From positions 1,302,001 to 1,366,000 of the forward strand of contig NZ_AP022618.1 of the NCBI RefSeq assembly GCF_010731615.1: a DNA stretch of 64,000 nt, in the 5' to 3' direction. The notes under the pieces are model-generated. The model was not told the DNA's origin and did not search any database. It worked only from the letters and a program-made list of their open reading frames with translations. The DNA comes from Mycolicibacterium insubricum. GTDB taxonomy: Bacteria; Actinomycetota; Actinomycetes; Mycobacteriales; Mycobacteriaceae. Shown in pieces: positions 34,628 to 50,901 of this stretch. Position 1 is the stretch's first letter. Each line of letters starts with the position of its first letter. A program made the position numbers and the translations under genes.

Positions 34628-35410
34628 CTAGGTCCAGCGGTTCGAGTGGCCCAACACGGCCTGGCCGGCCGGAGTCTGTTCCACCAGCGCGATGTTGGAC
34701 TGGCCGGATTGGTTCAGCACCCACTTCAGTCGGTCCAGGTCGAACCGTTCCGCGGGGACCCGTACCCGGACGGGATATCCGGTCAGCACTTCGCCGGTGC
34801 GCGTCGGCATCGCCTCCACTACGGCCCCGGGCGCCGGCGCGACGGCGATTTCGACGGTGTCGGTGCTGCGGGCGATGACGACCTGTGCCACGTCCTGCCA
34901 CTTTTGCATGAAGTGTTTGTTGCGCCGGAAAGTCAGACCCACGGCATTGCCGTAGAACAGGGTGATCCGGTGGAAATAGAAAACGCACACGGCGATTCCG
35001 CCCCAGACGGCCGACGCGACAATCCCCACGCCGGCGCGTCTGCCGGCATCAGGTGCGAGCGCTTGGACGACTGAGGTCAGCGCCCATAGCAGCAGGAGCG
35101 CGACCCCGGCGGCCACGACGATGACGGGGAGCCAGCCCACCGCGGCGAAGCGCCGGTTGATGCGGTAGCCGGCCTGGCGGGCGAGGCTCCAGGTCCACCA
35201 CAGGCAGGCCGTGACGAGTCCGTACAGGATGACCACGGCGGAAATTGCGATCGGGTGGGGACCTTCCAGGCTGATGTAGAGGATGGGGATGAGACCGAAG
35301 ATGCCCGCCATGTATGCGATCCCCTTGGGAACCTGCTGCTTGGCCTTCTGTGCGTTCAGGTTTGCGTACGCCTGCTCCCGGGTCACTGCCTGCAAAGAAA
35401 TCTTTTCCAC
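34628..35410 (-). CDS. Hypothetical membrane protein
   Basis: This 260-residue protein starts at GTG 35410 with AAGGA five bases upstream; a longer frame from 35503 runs into the divergent promoter region. Four hydrophobic spans are visible, about residues 30-50, 52-75, 90-112 and 130-152. A cytoplasmic C-terminal domain of about 100 residues is basic and beta-rich (VIARSTDTVEIAVAP, PVRVRVPAERFDLDRLKWVL). No family is recognised. It lies 33 bases upstream of the tetR gene on the same strand, so the two may be co-transcribed. Confidence 0.6.
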   Translation of the reverse strand: MEKISLQAVTREQAYANLNAQKAKQQVPKGIAYMAGIFGLIPILYISLEGPHPIAISAVVILYGLVTACLWWTWSLARQAGYRINRRFAAVGWLPVIVVAAGVALLLLWALTSVVQALAPDAGRRAGVGIVASAVWGGIAVCVFYFHRITLFYGNAVGLTFRRNKHFMQKWQDVAQVVIARSTDTVEIAVAPAPGAVVEAMPTRTGEVLTGYPVRVRVPAERFDLDRLKWVLNQSGQSNIALVEQTPAGQAVLGHSNRWT

Positions 35411-35490
35411 GATCGTCCTTCGGCTCCTTGGGCAGGCCAACGTACCAAGATGGCACCCATTGCCAACTTTCCGCGGCGCGGGTACCGTGC

Positions 35491-35514
35491 ATAACGTCGT
35501 CATAACAACGTTAT
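35491..35514. promoter_or_regulatory. Inverted repeat in the divergent promoter (candidate TetR operator)
   Basis: ATAACGT at 35491-35497 and ACGTTAT at 35508-35514 form a 7-bp inverted repeat across ten bases, also AT-rich in a GC-rich setting. It lies between the divergent membrane-protein/tetR pair and the carotenoid oxygenase gene, 25 bases before the oxygenase start. It is a plausible operator for the adjacent TetR protein. Confidence 0.5.
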
Positions 35515-35538
35515 ACCTGCGATGGCAAAGGTGATCCC

Positions 35539-37038
35539 ATGGCGCTCGATGTCAGCACTCCCACACTCGACAACCCCTACCTGAGCGGGGTGATGGCGCC
35601 GGTGCGCACCGAGGTCACCGCGGTCGACCTGACGGTGACCGGGAGCATCCCCGAACACCTCGACGGGCGTTACCTGCGCAACGGCCCCAATCCGGCCGCC
35701 GAGGTGGACCCCGCGCGCTACCACTGGTTCGCCGGCGACGCCATGGTGCACGGCCTGTCCCTGCGCGACGGCAAGGCGCTCTGGTATCGCAACCGCTGGG
35801 TGCGCACCGCCGCGGTGTCCGACACCCTCGGCGAACCGCGCATCCGCGACCTGGACCCGCGTGCCGGGATGCTGTCGATCGGCCCCAACACCAATGCCAT
35901 CGAGCACGCCGGCCAGACGCTGGCGCTGGTCGAGGGCGGCGGCGCCAACTACCGGCTGACCGAGGAACTCGACACCCTGGGCACCTGCGACTTCGGCGGG
36001 ACGCTCTACGGCGGCTACACCGCGCATCCGCACCGGGACCCGGTCACCGGCGACCTGCACGCGGTGTCCTACTCGTTCGCCCGCGGCCACTCGGTCCAGT
36101 ACTCGGTGATCGGGACCGACGGCCGGGCGAGGCGAACCGTCGACATACCGGTGCACGGGTTCCCGATGATGCACGACTTCAGCCTCACCGAGCGCTACGT
36201 GGTGGTTTATGACCTGCCGGTGGTGTTCGATCCGTCGGCGGTGGTGCCCGACGGCGTTCCGCGGCCGCTGCGGTCGGCCGTCGGCAAGCTCATCGGCGGT
36301 CTCACCCGCCGGGGCTCGGTGCCCGGCCCGATCGCCGCCCGCATTGCCGCCGACACCACCCCGATCACCTCGCTGCCCTTCGCCTGGGACGCGAGCTATC
36401 CGGCCCGGGTCGGGGTGATGCCGCGCGACGGCGGTGCCGACGACGTGCGGTGGTTCGACATCGACCCCTGCTACGTCTTCCATCCGCTCAACGCCTACAG
36501 CGAAGACCGCGACGGCCGGGAGATCCTGGTGATCGACCTGGTGCGCTACGACCGGATGTTCGACCGGGACCGCCGCGGCCCCAGCGAGGGTGCCCCGCGG
36601 CTGGAGCGCTGGGAGATCGACCTGGGCACCGGCGCGGTGCGCACCGAGCTGCGCGACGACCGCGGCCAGGAGTTCCCGCGGATCAACGAGACGCTCACCG
36701 GCACCCGGCACCGCTACGGCTACACCGTCGGGATCGACGGCTTCGACACCGGCGACATCGCCGGATCCCGGGTGTACAAGCACGACTACGACAGCGGCGC
36801 GGTCTCGATCGCCCCCACCGATCCAGACCTGGTGCTGGGCGAGGTGTGCTTCGTGCCGAACCCCGGGGCCGCCGCCGAGGACGACGGCGTGCTGATGGGA
36901 CTGGGCCAGCACCGGGGCCGTGACGAGGGGCAGCTGGTGATCCTCGACGCCCCGACGCTGGAAACCGTCGCCACCGTGACGCTGCCGCAACGGGTGCCGA
37001 TGGGTTTTCACGGCAATTGGTGTCCTCGATCACAGTGA
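35539..37038 (+). CDS. Carotenoid cleavage oxygenase (RPE65/CCD family)
   Basis: This 499-residue iron enzyme cleaves carotenoid double bonds. The four iron-binding His lie in the expected places: YTAHPHRDP, FPMMHDFSL, CYVFHPLNAY and PMGFHGNW. N-terminal YLRNGPNPAAEVDPARYHWFAG is the family signature. It is the homologue of the mycobacterial Rv0654 enzyme, which cleaves several carotenoids. The gene diverges from the membrane-protein/tetR unit and is followed by mkl. Confidence 0.92.
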   Translation: MALDVSTPTLDNPYLSGVMAPVRTEVTAVDLTVTGSIPEHLDGRYLRNGPNPAAEVDPARYHWFAGDAMVHGLSLRDGKALWYRNRWVRTAAVSDTLGEPRIRDLDPRAGMLSIGPNTNAIEHAGQTLALVEGGGANYRLTEELDTLGTCDFGGTLYGGYTAHPHRDPVTGDLHAVSYSFARGHSVQYSVIGTDGRARRTVDIPVHGFPMMHDFSLTERYVVVYDLPVVFDPSAVVPDGVPRPLRSAVGKLIGGLTRRGSVPGPIAARIAADTTPITSLPFAWDASYPARVGVMPRDGGADDVRWFDIDPCYVFHPLNAYSEDRDGREILVIDLVRYDRMFDRDRRGPSEGAPRLERWEIDLGTGAVRTELRDDRGQEFPRINETLTGTRHRYGYTVGIDGFDTGDIAGSRVYKHDYDSGAVSIAPTDPDLVLGEVCFVPNPGAAAEDDGVLMGLGQHRGRDEGQLVILDAPTLETVATVTLPQRVPMGFHGNWCPRSQ

Positions 37039-37145
37039 CCTGCGGACGGTAATCCCGACTACTCCCATGGCGGTGATCCCGGTGCGCTACAGTGACTCAA
37101 ACCACAGGTTGTGCGGGCCGTTGCCGCAGTTCGGAAGGAATAAGC

Positions 37146-38225
37146 GTGGGCATTGGTATCGAGGTCGAGCACCTCTCCAAGTCGTTCGGGTCCGCCAAGA
37201 TTTGGGAGGACGTCACCCTGTCGATCCCGGCGGGTGAGGTCAGCGTCATGCTCGGCCCGTCCGGTACCGGTAAGTCGGTGTTCCTCAAGTCGCTGATCGG
37301 TCTGCTGCGCCCCGAGAAGGGCAAGATCATCGTCGACGGCACCGACATCATCGAGTGCTCGGCCAAGGAGCTCTACGAGATCCGCACGCTGTTCGGCGTC
37401 ATGTTCCAGGACGGCGCGCTGTTCGGCTCGATGAACATCTACGACAACACGGCCTTCCCGCTGCGCGAGCACACCAAGAAGTCCGAGAGCGAAATCCGCA
37501 AGATCGTCATGGAGAAGCTCGAGATCGTCGGTATGCCCAACGACGGTCACAAGATGCCCGGCGAGATCTCCGGCGGTATGCGCAAGCGCGCCGGCCTGGC
37601 CCGCGCCCTGGTTCTCGACCCGAAGATCCTGCTCGTCGACGAGCCCGACTCCGGTCTGGACCCGGTCCGTACCGCGTACCTGTCGCAGCTGCTGATCGAC
37701 ATCAACGCCCAGATCGACTGCACCATCCTCATCGTTACCCACAACATCAACATCGTGCGTACGGTGCCCGACGACATCGGCATGCTCTACCGCAAGCAGC
37801 TGGTCATGTTCGGTCCCCGCGAGGTGCTGCTGACCAGCGAGGAGCCGGTCGTCAAGCAGTTCCTCAACGGTCGCCGCATCGGCCCCATCGGCATGTCCGA
37901 GGAGAAGGACGAGGCCACCGCGGCGGCCGAGGCGGCCGCCATGGAGCTCGGCCAAGGCGACGGCGGTGTCGAGGAGGTCTCCGGCGTGCCGCCGCAGCTG
38001 ACGGTCACCCCGGGCATGCCGCTCCGCAAGGCCATCGGCCGCCGCCAGGCCCGGGTGCGCGAGATCCTGCACACCCTGCCCCCGGCCGCCCAGGAGGCGA
38101 TCCTGGCCGACATGGCCGCCACCGGTGCCGACATGAGTGCCATCGATTACCCGGCGGACACCGTGTCGGTTCCCAGCGGCGCCGCCGACGAACCCACCGC
38201 CGTCATTCCCGTCCAGGGGAACTGA
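37146..38225 (+). CDS. mkl: ABC transporter ATPase for Mce systems (Mkl/MceG)
   Basis: This 359-residue ATPase energises Mce lipid importers, including cholesterol uptake. The start at GTG 37146 follows GGAAGGAATAAG. Walker A is GPSGTGKS (37-44), the ABC signature ISGGMRKRAGLARAL begins at 141, and Walker B is ILLVDEPDSGLDP (161-173). Residues about 260-359 form an extra C-terminal domain characteristic of Mkl rather than other ATPases. It acts in the cytoplasm on YrbE permeases encoded elsewhere. A terminator follows. Confidence 0.94.
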   Translation: MGIGIEVEHLSKSFGSAKIWEDVTLSIPAGEVSVMLGPSGTGKSVFLKSLIGLLRPEKGKIIVDGTDIIECSAKELYEIRTLFGVMFQDGALFGSMNIYDNTAFPLREHTKKSESEIRKIVMEKLEIVGMPNDGHKMPGEISGGMRKRAGLARALVLDPKILLVDEPDSGLDPVRTAYLSQLLIDINAQIDCTILIVTHNINIVRTVPDDIGMLYRKQLVMFGPREVLLTSEEPVVKQFLNGRRIGPIGMSEEKDEATAAAEAAAMELGQGDGGVEEVSGVPPQLTVTPGMPLRKAIGRRQARVREILHTLPPAAQEAILADMAATGADMSAIDYPADTVSVPSGAADEPTAVIPVQGN

Positions 38226-38233
38226 CGACGCGC

Positions 38234-38276
38234 GTGGCCCCTTGACGGATAGTCGTCGAGGGGCCACTCTGTTTTT
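38234..38276 (+). terminator. Intrinsic terminator after mkl
   Basis: GTGGCCCCT at 38234-38242 pairs with AGGGGCCAC at 38259-38267, followed by TCTGTTTTT. It separates mkl from the rpoB promoter region. Confidence 0.82.
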
Positions 38277-38363
38277 CAGCATGTTGATACGGAGCGATCG
38301 GGCCGCCAGCCAGCGCCACGCTTGCACCGTCATACAGAGGTCCCGAGGCCCTGGCCTGGGCGG

Positions 38364-38392
38364 TTGAGGAATGCGCCACACTGCGCTATCGT
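38364..38392 (+). promoter_or_regulatory. Probable rpoB promoter
   Basis: TTGAGG at 38364-38369 and TATCGT at 38387-38392 are separated by 17 bases, close to the mycobacterial housekeeping consensus. They lie about 200 bases before the rpoB start, leaving a long leader, as known for rpoBC in mycobacteria. The rest of 38226-38592 contains no gene that I can support. Confidence 0.6.
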
Positions 38393-38469
38393 TGGACGTT
38401 GCGCTGGCTGCCTCCTGCCCACTATTTGCATTGACACCGTAGGTCTCGCCTGAGCTCTTCGCTCAGTGA

Positions 38470-42075
<3,606 letters not shown>

Positions 42076-42099
42076 ACCCTCGCCCAACAGACCAACTGA

Positions 42100-46086
<3,987 letters not shown>

Positions 46087-46103
46087 ACCCGCCAGATCCG
46101 GCA

Positions 46104-46148
46104 CAAAGCGAGCGCTCGCGAGGCATACCCTCGCGAGCGCTCGCTTTG
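46104..46148. terminator. Perfect 20-bp-stem bidirectional terminator after rpoC
   Basis: Bases 46104-46123 and 46129-46148 are exact reverse complements (20 pairs) around a five-base loop CATAC. The outer arm starts CAAAGCGAGCGCTCGCGAGG. The stem ends in an A/T run on both sides, so it could serve both rpoC and the convergent secreted-protein gene. Confidence 0.88.
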
Positions 46149-46186
46149 ATGAAACGCGGTGCTACGGCGTGATCACCCGTCGCCGG

Positions 46187-46720
46187 CTACTGGCCGGGTG
46201 GAAGGTTCAGGGGTTTGGCGAAGACGCCCACCGCGAAAGTGGTCGGGTACTGGTCGCCCTGAAGTGTGGCCTCCGCGGTCGCCATGCCGATCTCGGTGTA
46301 TCTGCAGTCGAGCATCGTCTTTTTGTGGCCGGGGCTGTTCAACCATCCGTTGATCAGGTCCGGTCGTGTCGGGAAGTCGGTGTTCAGTCCGAACCCACCC
46401 ATGATCTCGCCCGCCAGGCCGGCCTTGTAGCCGGTGTCCCGAACGCGGCTGGCAATGGTCGAACTATCCGAACCGGCGTGGTCAGTGGTTTTGAGGCTGG
46501 CGTAGTCGTCGGCGTGCCGTTGCGCGGCCGTCAACAGTTGGGGATTCGGGGTGACCGGGCCGCACCCGTTCTTCGCGCGTTGCTCGTTGACCAGATCGAC
46601 GAGCGTTTGGTCCGGGTCGGCGAGTGCCGTGGCGGGCGCGCCGAAGAGCAGCCCTGCGGTCAATGCGACAGTGACCGCGCCACGACCGAGTGTCGCTCCG
46701 TGAAGACCCGTGGCTTTCAT
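46187..46720 (-). CDS. Secreted CAP/SCP-domain protein
   Basis: This 177-residue protein has a signal peptide of about 34 residues ending PATALADP. The mature part has the CAP pattern: LVDLVNEQRAKNGCGPVTPNPQL, AAQRHADDYASLKTTDHAG, and the C-terminal GWLNSPGHKKTMLDCRYTEIG, with two cysteines that probably pair. CAP proteins are secreted and often bind lipids or the wall; the catalytic role is unclear. It is convergent with rpoC. AT-rich repeats CTATAGCT at 46804-46811 and 46814-46821 lie in its upstream region. Confidence 0.82.
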   Translation of the reverse strand: MKATGLHGATLGRGAVTVALTAGLLFGAPATALADPDQTLVDLVNEQRAKNGCGPVTPNPQLLTAAQRHADDYASLKTTDHAGSDSSTIASRVRDTGYKAGLAGEIMGGFGLNTDFPTRPDLINGWLNSPGHKKTMLDCRYTEIGMATAEATLQGDQYPTTFAVGVFAKPLNLPPGQ

Positions 46721-46872
46721 GGTGTATTCCTTCTATATGGGCGAATTGCCTTTTCGGTGACGAAAAGATCGCCGCGCACGTACGGAATCGGAAGGTTTTC
46801 GCACTATAGCTTTCTATAGCTGTTTTGGTTCCGATTCTGAAAGTTCGCAGTTGGAATGCTCGGCCCGTCGAG

Positions 46873-47421
46873 TCAGTCGACGATCTCCAGAATGCTTCCG
46901 GCCGGGGCGTCGAGCGCATCGACGGTGCGCCGGGCGGCGTCGTCGATCTGCACGCGCGGGGCCGGCGGGAGTTCGTCGGGGTACCAGGTGTCGGGACCGT
47001 AGAAGTAGCCGTAGCGCAGGATCACCCCGCCGGCGTCGAGCACCAGCCGTTCGTGCTCGGCGGTGGCCGCCGGGAACGCGGTCGACTGGGCGATGACCTT
47101 CGCGGGTCCGGCCGCGGCGATTAGATTGCGGGTGCCGACGGTGCGGATGCGTTCATTGGCGCCCAGCGAGTCCTCCAGCCGCTCGACGCGGTCGGGCAGG
47201 TCGGTGAGCTGGTGCAGCACCAGGTCGGGGCAGAAGTCGAGGATCGCGTCGCGCACCCCGTCAGCGTCGTAGACATCGCAGGTCACCGGCTCGGCACCGA
47301 GGTGCGCGACGGCCTGGTGATCGGAGCGGGTCATCCCGGCGACGACGTGCCCGTCGGCGAGCAGCAGCGGAACGACGCGCCGTCCGATCACGCCGGTCGC
47401 GCCGGCCACAAAGATTCGCAC
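46873..47421 (-). CDS. Short NAD(P)-binding epimerase-like protein
   Basis: This 182-residue protein begins MRIFVAGATGVIGRRVVPLLL, with the Rossmann motif GATGVIG. It continues with Asp and Arg residues typical of extended SDRs (VTCDVYDADGVRDAI, YGYFYGPDTWYP). The family is usually about 290-330 residues, so part of the substrate domain is missing. The catalytic YxxxK motif is not clear. It may be an atypical nucleotide-binding protein such as an NmrA-like sensor. It is 20 bases downstream of the CHAP gene on the same strand. Confidence 0.65.
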   Translation of the reverse strand: MRIFVAGATGVIGRRVVPLLLADGHVVAGMTRSDHQAVAHLGAEPVTCDVYDADGVRDAILDFCPDLVLHQLTDLPDRVERLEDSLGANERIRTVGTRNLIAAAGPAKVIAQSTAFPAATAEHERLVLDAGGVILRYGYFYGPDTWYPDELPPAPRVQIDDAARRTVDALDAPAGSILEIVD

Positions 47422-47440
47422 GCGATTTCCTTTCTGTCGG

Positions 47441-48004
47441 TCACTCCAGTCGGCCGAATCCCCGGATACCCGGATCGTCGGCGATCCGAAACGTCGACAG
47501 TCCGATGCCGCGGCCCTCGCCGCCGCCGATGGTGGTCAGGGTGCCGTCGTCGTCGACGAGCACCAGGTTGACGTGCTGGCCCTTGGGGCTCGGCTCGTCG
47601 TAGATCACCATGTCACCCGGTTGCGGCCGGTAGTCGGGGCCCTCCCACCGGTTCTCGGCGCGCAGATAGGCGGTCAGCGTCAGCACGCCGGGGATCCGCC
47701 AGTTGCCGGAGTTCGGGTTGGCGAACGGGTACCCGGCCTCGCGCATCACCCAGCTGGTGAAGTCCGCGCACCAGGGCTCGTCGTTGCCGTCGGAGTAGCG
47801 CCACATGCCCGGCTGGTCCGCGTACTGCTGGTCCAGCACGCCGATCACCGCCGCCCGGGCGGGGCTCAGCGCGGTGGTGTCGACGACCGGGAACGGCGGT
47901 TGGGCGGTGTGTTCGCGGTAGGCGCGGTAGCCGAGCATCCCGCCAACCCCGAGTACGGCGAACACCGTCACCAGCAGGAAGGTGCGGCGCAGGATTTTCT
48001 GCAT
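47441..48004 (-). CDS. Membrane-anchored CHAP-domain amidase/peptidase-like protein
   Basis: This 187-residue protein has an N-terminal anchor (residues about 8-25) then an extracytoplasmic domain. Cys79 in PWCADFTSWVM and His144 in KGQHVNLVLV match the Cys-His pair of CHAP (NlpC/P60-like) amidases that cut peptidoglycan peptides. QPGDMVIYD is the usual mid-domain turn. It probably acts at the cell wall. It shares an operon with the epimerase-like gene 19 bases away. Confidence 0.8.
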   Translation of the reverse strand: MQKILRRTFLLVTVFAVLGVGGMLGYRAYREHTAQPPFPVVDTTALSPARAAVIGVLDQQYADQPGMWRYSDGNDEPWCADFTSWVMREAGYPFANPNSGNWRIPGVLTLTAYLRAENRWEGPDYRPQPGDMVIYDEPSPKGQHVNLVLVDDDGTLTTIGGGEGRGIGLSTFRIADDPGIRGFGRLE

Positions 48005-48099
48005 ACCGTCCAGGCTACGGATGCGCTCGGGGGTACAGGGACGACGATTCGCCCATTACAAGTATTGATCGTCCGTCGTGATTCTGTAACATTGGAGGC

Positions 48100-49731
48100 A
48101 TGCCGGATACCCACGTCGTGTTCAACCAGGCCCCGCCGCTTCTCGACTACAACCCCGCGACCTCGCCGGTGCTGATGGAAGCACTGGAACGCGAGGGCGG
48201 CGTCTGGGGCGCCGACGAGGTCTTCGCCCTCGGCGCGCTCTCGGGTACCGAGCAGGCGCAGCGCTGGGGTGAGCTCGCCGATCGCAACGCCCCGATCCTG
48301 CACACCCACGACCGCTACGGGCACCGCATCGACGAGATCGAATACGACCCCGCCTATCACGAGCTCATGCGCACCGCGATCGCCCACGGACTGCACGCCG
48401 CGCCCTGGGCCGACGACCGCCCCGGTGCCCATGTGGTGCGCGCGGCGAAGAACGGGGTGTGGACACCGGAGCCCGGTCACCTGTGCCCGATCTCGATGAC
48501 CTACGCCGTCGTCCCCGCGCTGCGCTACAACCCCGAGCTCGCCGAGATCTACGAACCGCTGCTGACCTCACGGGTCTACGACCCGGTGTTGCGGGTGCCG
48601 GCGACCAAATCCGGGATCACCGCGGGGATGTCGATGACCGAGAAGCAGGGCGGCTCCGACGTGCGCGCGGGCACCACCGCGGCGGTCCCGAACGCCGACG
48701 GCAGCTACACGCTCACCGGCCACAAGTGGTTCACTTCGGCGGCGATGGGCGACGTCTTCCTGGTGCTGGCCCAGGCGCCCAGCGGGCTGAGCTGCTTCTT
48801 CCTGCCCCGGATTCTGCCCGACGGCACCCGCAACCGGATGATGATCGCCCGGCTCAAGGACAAGCTCGGCAACCACGCCAACGCCTCCAGCGAGATCGAG
48901 TACGACGGCGCCACCGCCTGGTTGGTGGGGGAGGAGGGCCGCGGGGTGGCGACCATCATCGAGATGGTCAACCTGACCCGGCTGGACTGTGCGCTGGGCA
49001 GCGCGACGTCGATGCGCACCGGCCTGGCCCGCGCCATGCACCACACCCAGTACCGCAAGGCGTTCGGCGCCTATCTCATCGACGCGCCGCTGATGCGCAA
49101 CGTGCTGGCCGACATGGCCATCGAGGCCGAGGCGGCCACTATGCTGGCCATGCGGATGGCCGGCGCCACCGACGCCGCCGTGCGCGGGGACGTCCGGGAG
49201 ACCATGTTCCGCAGGATCGGGTTGGCCGCGGCCAAGTACTGGATCTGCAAGCAGGCCACTGCGCACGCCGCCGAGGCGATGGAGTGTTTCGGCGGCAACG
49301 GCTACGCCGAGGAATCCGGTATGCCGCGGCTGTACCGGGAGGCGCCGCTGATGGGCATCTGGGAGGGTTCGGGCAACGTCAGCGCGCTGGACACCCTGCG
49401 CGCCATGGCCACCCGGCCGGACTGCGTCGAGGTGCTGTTCGACGAGCTGTCCGGGCCCGCCGGACAGGACCCGCGGCTGGCCGCCCATGTCGTTGCGCTG
49501 CGCGCACAGCTCGCCGACCCGGCGACCCTGGAATACCGGGCGCGGCGCATCGCCGAGGACATCGCGCTGGGGATGCAGGGCGCGCTGCTGGTCGCCCACG
49601 GGCACCCGGCGGTGACCGAGGCGTTCCTGGCCACCCGGCTCGCCGGTGACCGCGGTGGCGCCTACGGCACCCTGCCCGCCGGCCTGGACCTCGCGCCCAT
49701 CCTGGAGCGCGCCATGGTCAAGGGTGGCTGA
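48100..49731 (+). CDS. fadE8: Acyl-CoA dehydrogenase family protein, FadE8/AidB-like
   Basis: This 543-residue flavoprotein starts at ATG 48100 behind GGAGG. It has GMSMTEKQGGSDVRAGTT, TGHKWFTSAAMGDVFLVLAQ, GNYGYAEESGMPRLYREAPL-like central motifs (seen as CFGGNGYAEESGMPRLYREA in part) and WEGSGNVSALDTLRAM at the FAD site. This long form is the AidB/FadE8 group rather than classical acyl-CoA dehydrogenases. It is the syntenic fadE8 (Rv0672) near rpoC and echA5. The Ada-type stress role of AidB is not shown for it. Confidence 0.88.
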   Translation: MPDTHVVFNQAPPLLDYNPATSPVLMEALEREGGVWGADEVFALGALSGTEQAQRWGELADRNAPILHTHDRYGHRIDEIEYDPAYHELMRTAIAHGLHAAPWADDRPGAHVVRAAKNGVWTPEPGHLCPISMTYAVVPALRYNPELAEIYEPLLTSRVYDPVLRVPATKSGITAGMSMTEKQGGSDVRAGTTAAVPNADGSYTLTGHKWFTSAAMGDVFLVLAQAPSGLSCFFLPRILPDGTRNRMMIARLKDKLGNHANASSEIEYDGATAWLVGEEGRGVATIIEMVNLTRLDCALGSATSMRTGLARAMHHTQYRKAFGAYLIDAPLMRNVLADMAIEAEAATMLAMRMAGATDAAVRGDVRETMFRRIGLAAAKYWICKQATAHAAEAMECFGGNGYAEESGMPRLYREAPLMGIWEGSGNVSALDTLRAMATRPDCVEVLFDELSGPAGQDPRLAAHVVALRAQLADPATLEYRARRIAEDIALGMQGALLVAHGHPAVTEAFLATRLAGDRGGAYGTLPAGLDLAPILERAMVKGG

Positions 49732-50464
49732 AATCGCGGCGGTCGCCCAGGCGTCGCGGCTCAGCGCGCGGTCGGTGGTGCTGTCGGTGCTCCTCGGCGC
49801 CCACCCCGCGTCGGCCACGGCGGCCGAACTGATCCGGCTCACCGCCGATTTCGACATCAAGGACACCGCGCTGCGGGTGGCGCTGACCCGGATGGTAGCC
49901 GCCGGGGATCTGGTCCGCTCGGCCGACGGCTACCGGCTCGCCGACCGGCTGCTGGAGCGCCAACGTCGCCAGGACGCCGCGCTGGCTCCCCGATTGCGGG
50001 ACTGGGACGGCCGGTGGCTGACCCTGATCGTCACCCGGACCGGCGCCGACGCCCGCAGCCGCGCCGAGCTGCGCAGACTGCTGGCAGACAACCGATTCGG
50101 CGAACTGCGCGAGGGCGTGTGGCTGCGACCGGACAACATCGACGCCGACCTGGACGCCGAGATCGCCCCGTGGGTGCGCGTGCTCTCGGCCCACGACGCC
50201 GACCCGGTAGGGCTGGCGGCCGCGCTGTGGGATCTGCCCGCCTGGCGCGATACCGGTGGGGAACTGCTGGCGGCCATGGCGCAGGCCGCCGACGTGCCGG
50301 CCCGGTTCGCCGTCGCCGCGGCCATCGTGCGGCACCTGCGCACCGACCCGGTGCTGCCTGCGGACCTGCTGCCCGACGGCTGGCCCGGTGGTGGCCTGCG
50401 CGCCGCCTACCGGGACTTTGCCGGCGACTTCGCCGCCGGCGCCCGTATAGCCTTCATGCCATGA
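49724..50464 (+). CDS. PaaX-family transcriptional regulator
   Basis: This 246-residue protein starts at GTG 49724, overlapping the fadE8 stop. An N-terminal winged helix (ARSVVLSVLLGAHPASATAAEL, TALRVALTRMVAAGDLVRS) is followed by the PaaX-type central region (WLTLIVTRTGADARSRAELRR and GELREGVWLRPDN) and a helical C-terminus. It corresponds to the mycobacterial Rv0674 gene between fadE8/echA4 and echA5. It may control the surrounding acyl-CoA genes. Confidence 0.85.
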   Translation: MAEIAAVAQASRLSARSVVLSVLLGAHPASATAAELIRLTADFDIKDTALRVALTRMVAAGDLVRSADGYRLADRLLERQRRQDAALAPRLRDWDGRWLTLIVTRTGADARSRAELRRLLADNRFGELREGVWLRPDNIDADLDAEIAPWVRVLSAHDADPVGLAAALWDLPAWRDTGGELLAAMAQAADVPARFAVAAAIVRHLRTDPVLPADLLPDGWPGGGLRAAYRDFAGDFAAGARIAFMP

Positions 50465-50901
50465 CGAACCCGCCCATCTATAGCGCCGAGCTCCCGGAAA
50501 TCTGGCAGCGCCGCTTCGCGTTCTTCGACGCCTACGGTCAGCCGAACTCCTCGCCGGAGGCGCGTGCGGCGTTCCGGGCGTTGCCCTTCGGCACCAGGAT
50601 GCGGCTCAATTCCAACTTCCTGGCGTTCCTGTTCGGGCCGATCTATTTCTTCGTCAAGGGGATGTGGCGCAAGGGCCTGTCCCTGCTGGCGATCGGGCTC
50701 GCCATCGGTGTCCTGCTCTCGGGCGTCGAGACCTCCAACGGGATCGTGCGCGCCCTGAGTCTGGTGGACCCGCTGATCGCCATGCTCACCGCCAACTACG
50801 CCTACTATCTGCACGTCGTACACCACAGCGTGTCCTGGAATCCCTTCGAGGGCATGGGCCGGCGGAAGACCGACGCGCCCCGCTTCGACCCGAGCGCATG
50901 A
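50461..50901 (+). CDS. DUF2628-family membrane protein
   Basis: This 146-residue protein starts at ATG 50461, overlapping the previous TGA. A charged N-terminal part of about 50 residues (WQRRFAFFDAYGQPNSS) precedes hydrophobic segments at about 58-76, 82-96 and 110-128. The segment FGPIYFFVKGMWRKGL is typical of DUF2628 proteins, small membrane proteins of unknown function. Its stop overlaps the next start by ATGA, forming an operon with the PaaX and enoyl-CoA hydratase genes. Confidence 0.7.
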   Translation: MTNPPIYSAELPEIWQRRFAFFDAYGQPNSSPEARAAFRALPFGTRMRLNSNFLAFLFGPIYFFVKGMWRKGLSLLAIGLAIGVLLSGVETSNGIVRALSLVDPLIAMLTANYAYYLHVVHHSVSWNPFEGMGRRKTDAPRFDPSA

